This document shows, in pieces, positions 11,792 through 24,751 of a stretch of DNA of 64,000 bases (the first letter of the stretch is position 1; each line of letters opens with the position of its first letter). Under the pieces are notes generated by a model that was given only the letters and a program-made list of their open reading frames with translations, made no database searches and was not told the origin of the DNA. This stretch comes from Thuidium tamariscinum (lineage: Eukaryota; Streptophyta; Bryopsida; Hypnales; Thuidiaceae), in NCBI GenBank assembly GCA_947034885.2, contig OX344751.2, forward strand, positions 18,290,001 through 18,354,000. Reading direction: 5' to 3'. A program made the position numbers and the translations under genes.

Positions 11792-11794
11792 CTT

Positions 11795-13350
11795 TCAATA
11801 TTCTTTCTTCCAAAGAAAGTTTATAATCATTAGGACTAATGTGATAATATCAATTTGCAAAAGATATTGTGTATCTAGGACTAATCATAAGACCACATTT
11901 GTAAAAAGGCCATTACTTTTGTAATCTATGTGTACTTATGATAGTGCCTATTCCAAAAAAATACAACGTATTAATCAATTTTTACTCAAGGAATTGGCTA
12001 ATACTTAGATGTGCCACTTTATAAAACTGAACATGTTTCAAAAACAAATTGGCTTAACTCCACTGAAAATCAGAATCAATGCTTAATTTTCTCATGTAAA
12101 AATAAAAAATAAATATATCCAATAATTTCATAGAAATACAATAATATAGTATTGCACTCTATACACCATTTCAAATGAATATACCAAAAAAATGTCCGAG
12201 TAAAAGACTCAAGTCCCTGTGGTATCTAATGCAAGGTAAAAAAAAATTCCACTTCAAATTCACGGGTGAATCTATTAGGAAATATTGAAGAATGTATACC
12301 AAATATACTTTGTTGTAGACGAACACATAGATGGTCAAGCTCGTAAACTTTAAGATACCAAGAAAAACATCCGTTGCTATCACCATATACAAAAGAAGAA
12401 TAGAAAACAAAAATACTCTATAAAATCAGATAGAAGATTAATTTTCATTGATACACTACCAAAAACATAGGCATTTCTTGCAAACATAGACTTTAAACTT
12501 CACATATTTGTGTGAAAGAAGAATAATGCATGAAACATACCATAGTCATGAAGGAGTAATCAACAATAATAGAGAGGAAAGATAGCACTATAAAAAAGTT
12601 GAAAAGTAAACCCAAAAGATAAGTGTTATACCTCAAGGTTTGTTTCACATTTTGAGAAGATGCATTCCCTTTGAACAAAATAATTTGATTCAACCCAATA
12701 TGTGACCACCCAAAACACTACACAATTCAACCACCAAAAAAGCTGAAAATTGAAATAGTACTCTCAAAATACAATGGATACTTAAAGTAAGTAAAAAATA
12801 GTCAAGTGAAAATTCTTCAAATTAAGTATGAACAACAAGTTTCTTTATGAGAATAATGACAATTTGAAGTCCACCTATGCCCAAAGACCATTCATTTATA
12901 CAAAGATAAAATAAATCAAAAATAACATTCAAACTCAAAACAAAATGGAACCCACCTTAACATTTGTAGAAGACACCTCCAAGCTCATAGATGTTGTAGA
13001 AAGTATTATTGATTATTGATTATTATGAATCTTTATTCTACATACTATTTAATTTTTTTTTTTCGCTTTAGGTATCTTCAACTTCATCTAGTCTTCAACA
13101 TCTGGAATTTTCCTACTCATATTCTTCTCAGCTTCTCTTTGGCATGCTCAGTACTAATTTTTTTCACTCTCTTAACTAATGAATTATTAATCTACATAGA
13201 AGTAGCTAATCTTGTCAAATTAGATTCACTTATAAAAGGAATTGTACAATGAAATCTTGTTTACTACACTAGATGATTTCAACAATACCATCATAATTAC
13301 TAAAGTCAATACAAATTTTATAACTTCCCAAAAGAAATGCACCCCCTACA
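11795..13350. other. AT-rich intergenic DNA, no gene seen
   Basis: The ORFs of 60-80 codons here are AT-rich chance frames of hydrophobic composition (F, I, L, Y). No convincing repeat ends were found. Confidence 0.5.
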
Positions 13351-13354
13351 TATT

Positions 13355-15221
13355 TGTAAGCCCCAAATTCGTCACTTTGGACTCATGATTTTTTTTTTTG
13401 CTTTTTTTGTAAAATATAGTATTTAAAATAGTGCAAAAAACCCCCAAAAGAGTGTAAAATCAAAATAGGCATGTGACGTGCCAATATAGTGTTTGGTCAT
13501 ATTTCTAGTGTTTTTTAATCCATTTAGGGTTAAATCTTGATTGTGAATAGGTTAAAACCTTAATAATACCCATCTTTTGTGTGAATTTCCAGAATAGCTT
13601 CATCTACCTTGCATGTAATAATTATTGGCTGAAATTAGATCCTAGGAATATAGGCAAATCCTAGAGCCCAGTTCCTTGGATAGATTTCATATTTAAGACT
13701 ATTTCCTACACTTAGTAAAAATCTCGATTTTTAGCCTATGAGATGGATTTTATTACAATGACTCTATGAAGAGAATCTATGGCTAGAGGACAGTATTTTT
13801 GGATTAAAACTATGCTAAGAGGTCAATAGTGAAGTCACTTTGTCAAGATTCATCTTTTTATAGAAGATTCCCCAGAGTCCGATAATTAAAGGATGGAGTG
13901 GGATTTATTTATCCTTCATCACTTATATAGAGTCCAAATTTGGACTTACATATCTTTTATAGAATTTTATGGGAGGTTCCAAAAAAAATTTCAGAATTTT
14001 TTGATACTCAGTAGATGCCTTTCCGAACAGTCAATTGCTTTAATCTCCAACGAGAAATTCATAGAAAATACCCATATTGTGGTATAATTCCACTAAAAAT
14101 TAGGGTATCTTGTTTTGTATTTTTAAAGAGCCTCAACAAGTTTCATGACATTTTGATAGTGATAAGTATTTGAATGAAAGAATTCATCTCCAAATCAACA
14201 ATTTTTAAATTTTACGGTGGAGTTGATTAGTGTTACGGGTGCATACGACATCGAAATGAAGCCCAAGTTAAGTATTTTCTTATTCCTTCAAATCTTCTAT
14301 AGATTCTAGGCTAGTTATTTTTATTTATAGAAAAGTCAAACTTCAAAAGTTGGATTTTTATCCTATTTGGTTGTTAATTTAACGTTGGATTTTGTTGAGT
14401 TTTTAGAGGATGAAAAAAGAGACAAGGATCTTTGACATTAAAAATGGCCTTCTGAAGCCAATGGCGCAATTCATTTGTGATTTGGAGTCAAATTCCAAAA
14501 TTTACAAATAGATTCAATGTAAAAAGTCAAAAATGGTTGGATTAGAATGAAGATCATAGATGATAAGCTTACCACATGAATTTGAGAGGAGGTGGGTGCC
14601 CTTGGAAAAGTATAAAAAGTCACATATTTCTCTCTTAACTCACCCCTTTAAACCATTTGTAGTCAAGATTTTGGCACAATACTCGTTGGTTTAATAATTT
14701 AGACTTTTGGTACAAGTTTGAGCTAAAGTTGCAAAACATGTATTTTTTGGAGCATTTCAAGCTCTCTTTGTGTTTTTATTGAATTTTGAAGGACATTGGG
14801 GTCCCTTCAAGGTTTTTTAATATTTGTTGTATTTTTCAAAAAAATTTGTTAGTATTGTTGAATTTCAAAGTATTTTGGAGAGTCTTGTATTAACTTGTAC
14901 TAATTCTAAATTCACCTCTTTTTGTGATTGGCGATGCCGCTTAGGGAAGATCTTTAGTGCTATTTTCTTAAGTGTTTTTGTATTAATCTTAAAACCCCTC
15001 CCCTCATGATTGGCGATGCTGTTTAGAGGAGCCCCTAGCTACTAAAATTCTTATGTATTTTGAATGTTTAACTTGTTTTGAATAGTTGTTTTGTGTTTGT
15101 ACTAACATCCATATTTGTACATTAACAACTGTTTTGTTGTTGTTGTATTAATTATTTTTCTTATCCCATTTGGGACGGCGAATCTTTGACTTCGTGGGTT
15201 TTGAATTTTTGTTTCTTTTCA
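13355..15221 (+). mobile_element. LTR-like block of an LTR-retroelement fossil
   Basis: The block starts TGTAAGCCCCAAATTCGTCA and ends in CA three bases before a primer-site-like sequence. A strong TATA box (TATAAAAA at 14611-14618) would place the transcript start near 14640, giving a long U3 and about 580 bp of R plus U5. These are standard parts of a plant LTR. No second copy of this LTR and no gag or pol frame was found downstream, so the element is an old remnant, and the left boundary rests only on the TG start. Confidence 0.45.
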
Positions 15222-15224
15222 TTT

Positions 15225-15236
15225 TGATAGCAAAGC
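15225..15236 (+). other. Primer-binding-site-like sequence (initiator tRNA-Met type)
   Basis: TGATAGCAAAGC resembles TGGTATCAGAGC, the site complementary to the 3' end of plant initiator tRNA-Met that many LTR elements use to prime reverse transcription. It sits three bases after the CA end of the LTR-like block, the expected distance. It is diverged. Confidence 0.4.
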
Positions 15237-15389
15237 TTTGACCCTCCCTCCTTCCTTTCATCATTTTCATGAAATTAGGCCTTTTGGCCTTAGTTTGGTC
15301 AAATTTGGTTAAATGTGTTAATTTTTATTAATCTTTCTTTAGGGCCGAGATCAAGAGTGTATTCAAACTAATAAGAAGAGGTGTCAGTA

Positions 15390-16900
15390 GAAATTAGAGT
15401 TCATAATCTTATAGAAAAAATTAAGAGCTTTCAAAAAACATAAAATACAAAGAAATTCGAGCTAAAATGAGCAAGATATGAGCAAATGAAGTTTTAAACA
15501 TCAATTAGCCAATAGAACTTCATCCATGCATAACTTCTATTAAAAAGATCCAAATTGTAAGTGTCACATCAATTTTAAAAGCTAATCTTAATCTCTACAA
15601 AGAAAAATTATTTAAAGTTTAAAAATAATAATTTGTCAAAAGTCAGTTTGAGAGATAAAGTGTCGATAGAGTCGAGGTTAAAAGCAAAGTCAAACCATTA
15701 AAAGGGGATTATAATATAGATGTGAATTAAAAATCTAATAGTAGAAGTTGAGAGCTTTTCAACAACATAAAGTATAAAAAAAATTGAGTTGAATTGAAAA
15801 AATTATAAGCGAATGAAGTTTTAATCATTAAATAGTAATCAAAATTTCATCCGTGCATAACTTCTACTAGGGAAGCTTGATTTGCTAGTTTTGCATCAAT
15901 TTGAAAAGTAAATTTTAGCCTCTACAAGAAAAATATATTAAAAATTTAAAAATAATAAGTCATCAAAAGTTAAACTAAGAGCTAAAACACTTAGGAAGGA
16001 AATAATAGAGAATTAGAAGCTAGGTATAAAAAATTAATAGCTAAAAGTGCAAAAATTAGCAACTCTTATCTCAGCACTCTTTCTTTCATTAGCCTACACT
16101 ACAATAGAAGAGGCTCAAGTTGTAGAATGATTAAATTGTGATTGAAAGTTTAGTTGAAGTATAATAATTGGGTGGGATAAAATTAAAGTATAGGAAATTG
16201 GAACTACAAGCTATAAGAAAATCCCACTTTTAAGCGGTGAACAAAATTGTTGAACAACTTTCAATTATGAAAAACAAGAACGAATAGAAGAAAGTCTACA
16301 ACAAACTTCAAAATGCTTTGTCTATTGAGATAAAAGCCTAATTTGTTTGTGAATTATGTAATTTCAAAGTATGATAGTTATATTAATAAAACCGAATTGG
16401 AAGTATAATTCAATAATTGAAAATAAAGTTTAACAAAAAATAGAGAGTGATAATAGTGTAGAACTTTCTTTTAGCTTTTCAAAAACATATTAGGCTTAAA
16501 ATTTGAATTTAAAACAAATAAAATAAGGCTTGATGAAGTTTAGTCATTAGAATGGATGAAAAGTAGTTTAGAAAAGTAAAAGTGAAACAAGTTGAGTGAA
16601 TTTGGGAGAAGAAAAAATAAAAAAGCTTAGAATAAAAAAAACTCCTAATTTAAGTTTACCACGTAGTAGAAAAACATGGATGAAGTTTGATATACTGATT
16701 AGTAATTATATTTCATCCACTCATAACTTTTGATAGGAAGGTCCAAATAATTCAAGTCTTATCATTTAGGAATGAATAAAAAATAAGAATCTGAACTAAG
16801 ATTTGATCTAAACAATACTTGACTAAAAAATCACAACGGCCTAATTAGAGGCCAAAAAGGCCAATAAAAACCTAATTTAGGATAACTTAGGATTATTTTG
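15390..16900. repeat. Degenerate repeats of ~320 bp in the retroelement interior
   Basis: A segment with the pattern AGTTTTAA-CATT...TTCATCCNTGCATAACTTCTA...TCTACAA...AAAAATAATAA occurs at about 15470-15650 and again at about 15795-15960, roughly 320 bp apart. A more diverged version lies at about 16530-16800, with TTTCATCCACTCATAACTTT. The segment at 37130-37480 is a further copy in opposite orientation. No coding frame was found. Confidence 0.5.
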
Positions 16901-19560
16901 ACTCCAAAACACTTAAAAACTATACAAAAATCTATTGGTTGGAAGGCACAGTGCACCTACGTATAGTTACCCATTCCAAACATTTAGAATAAGAACCCAG
17001 TTGTGTTAGCTTGGTTATTAAGGGTGGGTAATCACATTCAAGTTCATTTTTTTAACTTTTTAAATGACCACTATCAACATAAATTGAGGCCAAGATTTTG
17101 AATGCATAAGATTGATAATCTTTATCTAAATGAAAGACATTGCTAAAGCCATTTATCGTGTTGGTTAAATTACTACAAAATATTTCCATTTGAGTTTGCT
17201 TGAATAATTGAGGAACAAGTTCACAAATTTTATTTTCATAAATAGAAAAAATTTCATGAAGGGATTCTTGCTCTTATCACCATTCTTCCAAGCTCTCTTA
17301 GTTCTTTTGTGCACTGAAACTTGGACCATAATGCCCAAATGTTGTATCTACATCACTCCTTATTATTCAAAAAAATAATAAAAAATAAATATTATAAGCA
17401 TTTCAATGAAAAAAATGTAGTACAAAAATGAATAAAATTAAAAAATATACAAAACATTAAAATTCAAAATTCAAAAAGAAAACTATTTGCCCTCCAATCC
17501 ATTGTATACATATCTCTTGTTTTTAGAGCATGTTACAAGTAATATGACTGGTATGATATTTCATTTTTGTAAGGATGGTTGTAATTTTTTAATAGTCTTT
17601 GAACTCATCCTCTTGCATATTATGAAAATGAATGCATTTGACAACACAAATAATTTTATCTGCTGTTGCATCTTGGATGGCCATGACATCATAAGAAATA
17701 GGATAATAATCCTTTAGGAATTTTAGGATTAATTTCCCATCCAAATCTTCTAAACTCTATTTTTTAATAACAACATAGGCGCCTAAATTACATACATTTT
17801 AATCTTTATAAACAATCTATTGTGATGAACATAAAACACATCAATTATGAAAGACTAAATACTGAAGTCTTAAAAAATAAAATAAACACATAATAAAATA
17901 GAAATAATATAAAATATGACAAAGGCAAGAATTAATTTTAATTAATAATAGAATACGCCAATAATTTTTTTATAAGTACATAATCCAATCAAAACTAAAA
18001 CATATATTTAGAAACCAAAATAGAATTGAATTTCAAATAAATTCTTTTTTGAATTACGTATTTGAGACTTTTGATTTAACACTCTGAAAATTCTTGGTTC
18101 TAATTGCTTTCTTAAATGCTTTTATGTACTCTTTACGATTAAATGCTTTCACATTTTTTTGATCAGGATTTCTGAATAAAATCACAATACAAAAACATCA
18201 TATTAAAAAGATAAGCATTTCAACTATCGTAAAAACTATAATTTATATATTAATAATTCACAAAAAAATTATCATAGGAAAAAAAGTACATTAGATCAAT
18301 TTACTCAAATACAACTCTCATAGAATATGAAAGAATGTTAAGCCAATTTGTTCAACTGCAACTTCCATAAGTTAAAAAAGAGTATTGAATTCATTTATTT
18401 GATTGAAATTCCTATAAGCGAAGAAAGAGCGTTGTCCTGTTGTAAATTCATACATAGTGTACATTGTATAAATATATTATAATATGTTTTATTGAATAAC
18501 TTCAAGATGACGTTAATTCTTTTAGTAACTTTAAAATGATGTTGTTGTATTGAGAAATACGACATTTATATAAGAAGACAGTTTTGCTTTAGAGTTTTAT
18601 TGAATTCCACTAGTAAATTTTGTTTTTCACTTTAGAATTAGAATGTCAAATTGAAGAGTTTTTCTAAGTCTCAATATGAAAAACCTCAATCGGAGGTTGA
18701 ATTTAAACTTTTATTATCACAAATACCGCATCAACTTTTTCTACTACGAAATTTTGTATTGCCAGGTGAACATTCTTGAGATGAAATTAGACTCTCTCAA
18801 TCGTCGAAGAAATTTCATGTGGAATAATGGTGGCATAAAAACCATTAGCTTGATGCTCGTGCTTGAATGATCTTGTTGCAAGTTGCATGTGTTGAGTTCG
18901 AAAGCCGTGAACTCGTGAAGTGACATGTAAAGAATGTTTTGAAGGTTTAAACGACGAACAATACTTTGGTATGGTCAAGTCTATCATAGGGAGTCATGGT
19001 CACGAACGATGGTTAAAAACCAGTCAATCTTTTATCAAAAGTTTATTATGCTGATTATGTCGTCACAACAATCAAATATATCTTCAAGTTTCTACAAATG
19101 AAGTGAAGCTTTTATTGAAACTTTAGTTTTTACCTTCAGTAAACAATTTTTGAATGTTAATTCTTAATTTTATATCTTGAATATATTATTGAAATCATAG
19201 TGTGTAATTATAAATGTAAAATGAGAAGTTGGTGATAGAAAATTATCTTGAAGTTTGGAGATAAGTAAGAATATAAATGGGAATGTAGTTGGAATCTTAA
19301 GTAGAATTATGGTGGGGGCATGAATTGATGTGCCCCATCCCTCACTTTAAATGAAGAGAAAAAATGGGAAAATATGCTTAATTTGTATGTGGAACGGAGA
19401 TAAGTGTGTGTATTTTGAAGTTTGAAGGTTGTAGAATGGGATTTTACCGATTTGGAAATTCCCTTAATTAGTATAAAGATTCGTTTTAGGGAGGATACTA
19501 TTAGGACTAAAGGAAACTAGTTGTTGGAAATACAAAATCCGAATAGCACAACTTAAGGAA
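16900..19560. other. AT-rich DNA with faint old coding traces
   Basis: Most of this is featureless. Minus-strand stretches near 18060-18160 (containing NPDQKNVKAFNRKEYIKAFK) and 17560-17750 (containing DYYPISYDVMAIQDATADKI) stay open for about 40-50 codons. Their residue composition is more protein-like than that of neighbouring chance frames. The first is preceded by a pyrimidine tract and AG that could be a splice acceptor. No family was recognised and no complete gene can be proposed. Confidence 0.25.
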
Positions 19561-19599
19561 CTGTACCCATATTTGATATCCAATAGGATTTAATAGGTA

Positions 19600-20730
19600 T
19601 ATTTTATTTATTTATTCTTAACTCCTACAGGCAGTAGACTTATCCGTGAATTGGGTTCTGTTCCGAATTGGCTCTTCAGCGTTTGACGGCCACCAACTGG
19701 ATCCAGCATCCAGCTTGCTCACAGCAATCCACCAAGTTGGCAGCATCCAGCACTTCGCACTACTTACTGCTTTCCTATTTGGTTTTCTTAATTTATTTTC
19801 TTTCTTTTATTTTTATTCTCAATTCAATTTATCTCATACCAACTTGGCTATTTCACACTCTAGCTTTCATTTGGCATAAACTCCTATTTAGATTTTTTTA
19901 CTGAATTTGCACATTCACTGGCTTCATTCTTAAATCTCAATTTGGCTTCACTTTCAACTCATACTCATACATCAGGCCTCATATAAAATTCTTATTTGGA
20001 TCTTTCAATTCTCACCAATTCACTCTTAACAGATCACACATTCATATTGAACGCACTCCAAATTGGAAACTCAGACTCAACAATTCAACGCATGATTTTT
20101 AATTTGCACACAGTCTCACACAATCCAATTAGGCAATTCCAAATCTCAATTCCAACATTTAGCCACAATCAGTGTTCCGATTTAAAATTGTTCACACAAC
20201 ATCAAAACGCCACCGACTGGATTTAGCAACTCAAACTCACACTCTAATTTAGATTTGATAAACACACATTCAACATAAGAATTTATCAAACAATTTCAAC
20301 ATGCATATCACAACTCCAACTAAGCTCTTAGATAACACACAGTAACAAATCATCAACAAGACACACATCCAATTAGGCTCATACAGATCACACAACACAT
20401 ACACAATTTGGCAAAAAGAATTCCAATTCGTATTACACAATCGAAAATTACAAAATTATACAGCCAACTCGGCCGGACTCGCACTCGCTTCTTTCTATAG
20501 TGTGTAAAAGAGAAAAGGAACCAACTCGGAGGAAATACCCATCCAGCACCGATTGGACTCCCATTTGAAACAACATGCCACTCCAACTGTCAGCTGAACA
20601 GAACATACATATTTGAATCCTTAAAAATCAACCTACTCGGAATCTAAGGTGCCAACCTGGCCTTCCAACTCGGCTGACCTTCAATTCCGAATTGGACATC
20701 TAAAACAGTTCAACTACATGTGAAAACCAC
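19600..20730. repeat. C/A-rich LTR-like sequence related to 50.4-51.9 kb
   Basis: A T-rich tract (TTTTCTTAATTTATTTTCTTTC-like) leads into about 1 kb of C/A-rich sequence with recurring CCAACTTGG, CCGAATTGG and CCAACTCGG words. The region at 50390-51900 has the same order: T-rich tract, CCAATTCGGCTCC, then C/A-rich DNA and CCAACTCGG. The latter is part of the LTR of the gag-bearing fossil, so this could be a diverged LTR of the same family, here split by the hAT element. The relation rests on word content, not on an alignment. Confidence 0.35.
20723..20730 (+). repeat. 8-bp target-site duplication, left copy
   Basis: AAAACCAC directly precedes the CAGGG end of the large hAT element and is repeated exactly at 30983-30990. 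Confidence 0.85.
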
Positions 20731-20901
20731 CAGGGTTGTTTTGCCGGACATTGCGACATCGCGACATCGCGACGTCACGAAACGTCCAGTAGACCCTCCG
20801 CAACATCCATAAAAGTCAAATTTACCTTTGACTTTTTTTAAATTACCACGTGGAAAATAATGCCACCTGGATGCCATGTGGCATCTACGTGTTACATTAT
20901 A

Positions 20902-21055
20902 GGGCGACTACGGGTAGGGCGACCTCGGGTAGGGCAACCTCGGGTAAGGCGACCTCGGGTAGGGGCGACCTCGGGTGGGGCAACCTCGGGTAAGGGCGAC
21001 CTCGGGTAGGGCGACCTCGGGTGGGGCGACCTCGGGTAAGGGCGACCTCTTTCTT
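20902..21055. repeat. Left subterminal array of GGGCGACCTCGGGTA repeats
   Basis: About ten copies of a 14-17 bp unit, GGGCGACCTCGGGTA with small length changes, stand head to tail. The array ends in a long T tract (about 21056-21086). The unit is the reverse complement of the one at the other end of the element, which gives the mirror symmetry typical of transposase-binding regions. The Arg/Pro/Gly-rich ORF across it is a by-product of the repeat. Confidence 0.8.
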
Positions 21056-21056
21056 C

Positions 21057-21087
<31 letters not shown>

Positions 21088-22650
21088 GTTAACATATGGA
21101 GAAATTCCATTGCAAAAAAAAGGGGGCAACCTCTTCTATTGCAAATTACATTTGTTACACTTCTCTAAAAATACAAAAAAATGGATGTAACAATAAAATC
21201 TTCTACTTCACTTGTCTAAAATCATGTGGTAAAATTTTCATGAGGTATGACCATATAAAGGCAATTGTATGAAAGACTTGTACTATTTTTCATCACATGT
21301 CTCATGTTGATCTATTTTTTGACCATAACTTTTGTATTTTTGCTCCAAATGACTCAAGATTTCTAGAAAAGGTACTCATAACTATCATATAGCTTACATG
21401 AATTTTTGATAATTTTCAAAAATATTTAATATAAAAATAATACTAGTGATTGAATGTCACATATGACAATTTGGAAGTTCTTAGTACTATGGAATACCGT
21501 TTTTTTAATGATTTTGAGATGAAATTTGGATGAGATGGTCTTCTAATAGACTTCTAGTTTTACACACAAGGATTCTTAAAAATAGTTAATTTTATGTCAT
21601 GTGGAGATCTACAAAGAGAGCTTCATTTTGCTTGTATTTTGAAACATATAAAATATTATTTTGGTAGATTTTTAACTGAATGACCATCTCCATAAAATTG
21701 TTGCAAATGGACACTTTTTATTTTTTGTATTTACTTATTCTTACTATTTTTCCCTAATTAAAACATGAAGGTATGTATTTTCTTAAGGTTTCGCACTTTT
21801 CTAGTTCTCCTACTTAGAAAATTTTCCTATACAATTCCTTTTGTAGGTACCTTTGTCTTAAAGGTGTATGTATAAGACATATTTTTTTAATTTAAAAATT
21901 ATTTTTCTAATTAAATAGTACTCCAAAAAAAGTCAGAAGTACTATTGCAAAACGCAACAAATAGTACAAGTCTTTCATGCAATCACCCACAAATTAGAAG
22001 ATATTTGCATTCAAAGTTGGAAAAATAAAATTTTGAATGTTGGCCTACAATTTCAATGACTTTGACCACTATTTGTGGAAAATTTATGCACTATAGACTT
22101 TGTTTTTTATGTTGAATTACTCCTAAGAGCCCAAGGGGTTAGGACAAAATACAAATGTGATAAAATACAATTTCTATAATTTTTTTGAAGTTAGCATCAA
22201 AGAAGATTATGTGAAGCACAAAAAATAGAAATTATCTATATAGATACAGTTATAAAGTTGTTTTTAGATTATCTTCAAATGAATTTTGAAGATATAACTT
22301 CAAAAAAATCACCAAAAATACAATTTTCATCTTAAATAGTACTTGAAGTTTTATTTGAATTAGTCAAAACTATGATTTCTATTGATTTGTGAAAAAATGA
22401 AAAAGATCTAGTAATGAGAGCATCAACACTTTCTCCAAATATTAAGTTTTTCAACACTATGCAATTATAAACACTTTATGATATTTTTCTAATAATTTCT
22501 TTTTGGCCATATTGATCTTAATTAGTTTTGAATGTAAATGTTGAAAGACAATCTATTTTTTTAAAGTAAAGCAAAAAGAAATTATGCCCAAAAATTATAC
22601 CCAAAGTAAGGCAACAACCAAAAATGGTTGCTTGAGTACTTAGGGGTTAA

Positions 22651-23060
22651 CAAATTGTTAAGTAGAAATAGGTTGAACAAGAAAATAAATTATTAATAGT
22701 TCTAAGATGTAATTGAAACATGTAAATTCTAATTGTGTGATTCTTCTAGGAAGAAAATTTAACCTTGACAAACAATTTTTTAGAAAATTTGTGAAAATTG
22801 CATTCAAAATGAAATCTAATATGTTACTTTTTCAAGAAGTTTCTATAATTGCTCAATAAACAAGATTGTCTATAATTTTTTATGTTTAGTCCAAATACAA
22901 TTAATCATAGCTTTAGACAAGTGGATTTTTGATCCCTTACAAGTTATATTTTAATTTCATTTTTGCAAATTTTTTCACATAATAATTTAGAAATGAACAA
23001 ATGAGAGTAAATTTTATGTCAAAAATTACAAAAATTTGCACAAGAAAATTCAAATTTGAG
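22651..23060. repeat. Diverged dispersed repeat, copy B
   Basis: By eye this aligns in part with 8638-9070. It shares GTTAAGTAGAAATAGG/GTAATCTAGAAGTAGG at the start, TTCTAAGATGTAATTG/TTCTAAGATGGAATTA, and a CTATAATTTTTTATG...AGTCCAAATACA-type segment. It is old and non-coding. Confidence 0.4.
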
Positions 23061-23999
23061 ATTCTATACATAGACCTCAACACCTTATCACCTTGCATAT
23101 AGGATATTCAATATTCTTTTTTAAATGGCACATCATAAAAGAACGAGTTAATTTATTTACATTACTTTTTGAAATTTAGAGGCATGCAATGTGGCTTAAG
23201 AATTTATGCTAGTATAATAATATCATGTCTTATTACAAAACAATGGATGGAGGAAACTACTTTCAAGGGCTTCATCAACCATGGTTTATCCATAACCAAG
23301 TCCACCAACTATCTACTTGCCAATTGCTTCTTTAGATCAATACACTCAACTTCTTCATTAATTGATGCATTTTCAGAAACTTCACTATTGTATTTTTTCC
23401 ATATTATTAATTCATTTTCATTAATTCGGCAAATTTTCTAATAAAATACAACATAGATTCCATTGTGTATTTATACTTTTCTTGCATTCTTACTATACTC
23501 TTCTTTAAATGTTGTCACCTATTCACAGAGAATAATTCTAGAGTCATCTACCAATAGTTCTTCAACTTTCTTTCCATAATAAGATATTTGGAATGAATCT
23601 TGGGGGATAAAAAAATAATATCAAGGTACATAAAGTCAACCCACATAGTTCCCTAATGCATCTTTATTTTAGGGCTTCTTTTAGTCATTCTTAAATGACA
23701 TTAAAAGTTTTAACTAGACAACCAGATTGTTTATTTTTAATGCATAATTACAAGAAAGAGCTTGCAAACCATAATAAAGATTTTAGCACTATATAGAGGG
23801 ACAATTTGAAGAACAAGGGCAATTTTAGAACACTTGAGTTCTTAATCCCTAAAGGACCAAGGCCATTTTTCTACAAAAAAAAATACTTAAACTCTCATTT
23901 TTATAGCAAAGAGAAGAAAAATTTGAAATTTTTTTTTTCGGCATCTAACCTTAGATTCTTATACCTAACTAGTACAAAAATTCGTGGATATCCTTTTTA

Positions 24000-24400
24000 A
24001 TAATTGTAAATATTGCATTTAGATATGAATTCAATAAATTATTTTTCAAGACAATGATTCAATTGTCCAAGAAACAAGATTGTTCATAACTTTCTCAAAA
24101 TAAATCCAAATGTATCAAAACTTTTCATGTAGGCAAAAATATAATCTATGAGAAAAAAATAAAAAATAAAACTTTGATTTTAAAAATTGTTGTGGGCTAC
24201 TCCTCTCTTTTGTTTTGAGTTTATTTAGGCATAAATTTTTATCTTGGATACTAATTGAAAAAATATAAATTCATATGAAGCTAATCAATTTTTCTATCTT
24301 CAAAAAAAAATCCAATAATCAAGACAAAAATTAAGACAATAGGTACCTATATAAAATCTCATTTGTTCCCTAAAGGGACAATGGTTCTTCAAGCATTACA
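24000..24400. repeat. Diverged dispersed repeat, copy C
   Basis: It shares with copies A and B the ATGAATTCAATAAATTATTT-like segment, CATAACTTTCTCA...AATCCAAATG, CTAATCAATTTTTCTATCTT and the end CATTTGTTCCCTAAAGGGACA. It is old and non-coding. Confidence 0.4.
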
Positions 24401-24751
24401 AACCCTAGAAATCAAGAACTCCTAAAATACATTCCTAGAGAAAAATATAAAGGCATTAAGCTCTCCAAACTCAATCGAAGAAACAAAGAGGAGGTAAGCA
24501 ATAAATATTTTTCAATAATTTAGAAAATAACTATTTCTAGGGTCTCCAGAGTTTGTGATGATATGAGAACCCTCGGACAAAAAATAATAATAAATAATTC
24601 TTCAAGTAGAATTGAAAAAAAGTTAAGAAATTCAAAACCTCGTTTTAATGGCCAAAAAATTTCGAAATAAAAGAAACTCATCCAAAAGCAAGGTAATAGC
24701 TCACACACCAACTACAATCGCCTTAGACAAGCATTCTCCTATAAAATTATG

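Larger units (their letters stand above)
21100..24740. other. AT-rich interior of the hAT element, no gene seen
   Basis: No transposase-like frame was found. The 90-codon frame at 23169-23441 was inspected and has no recognisable hAT motif. Diverged dispersed-repeat copies lie at about 22651-23060 and 24000-24400, matching 8638-9190. GGGGTTAA (22643-22650) marks the same junction as at 8634. Confidence 0.5.

Noticed and set aside
16087-16105. CACTACAATAGAAGAGGC as a CACTA terminus
   Set aside because: No inverted partner ending in TAGTG with similar sequence was found within several kb.
20892-21110. Minus-strand ORF rich in RGRP/PRSP/EVAP repeats
   Set aside because: It is the translation of the subterminal tandem repeat followed by a Lys run from the A/T tract. 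All frames over this repeat stay open.
23169-23441. 90-codon ORF as a hAT transposase fragment
   Set aside because: No motif of the hAT dimerisation domain or catalytic residues was seen, and its composition matches chance AT-rich frames.
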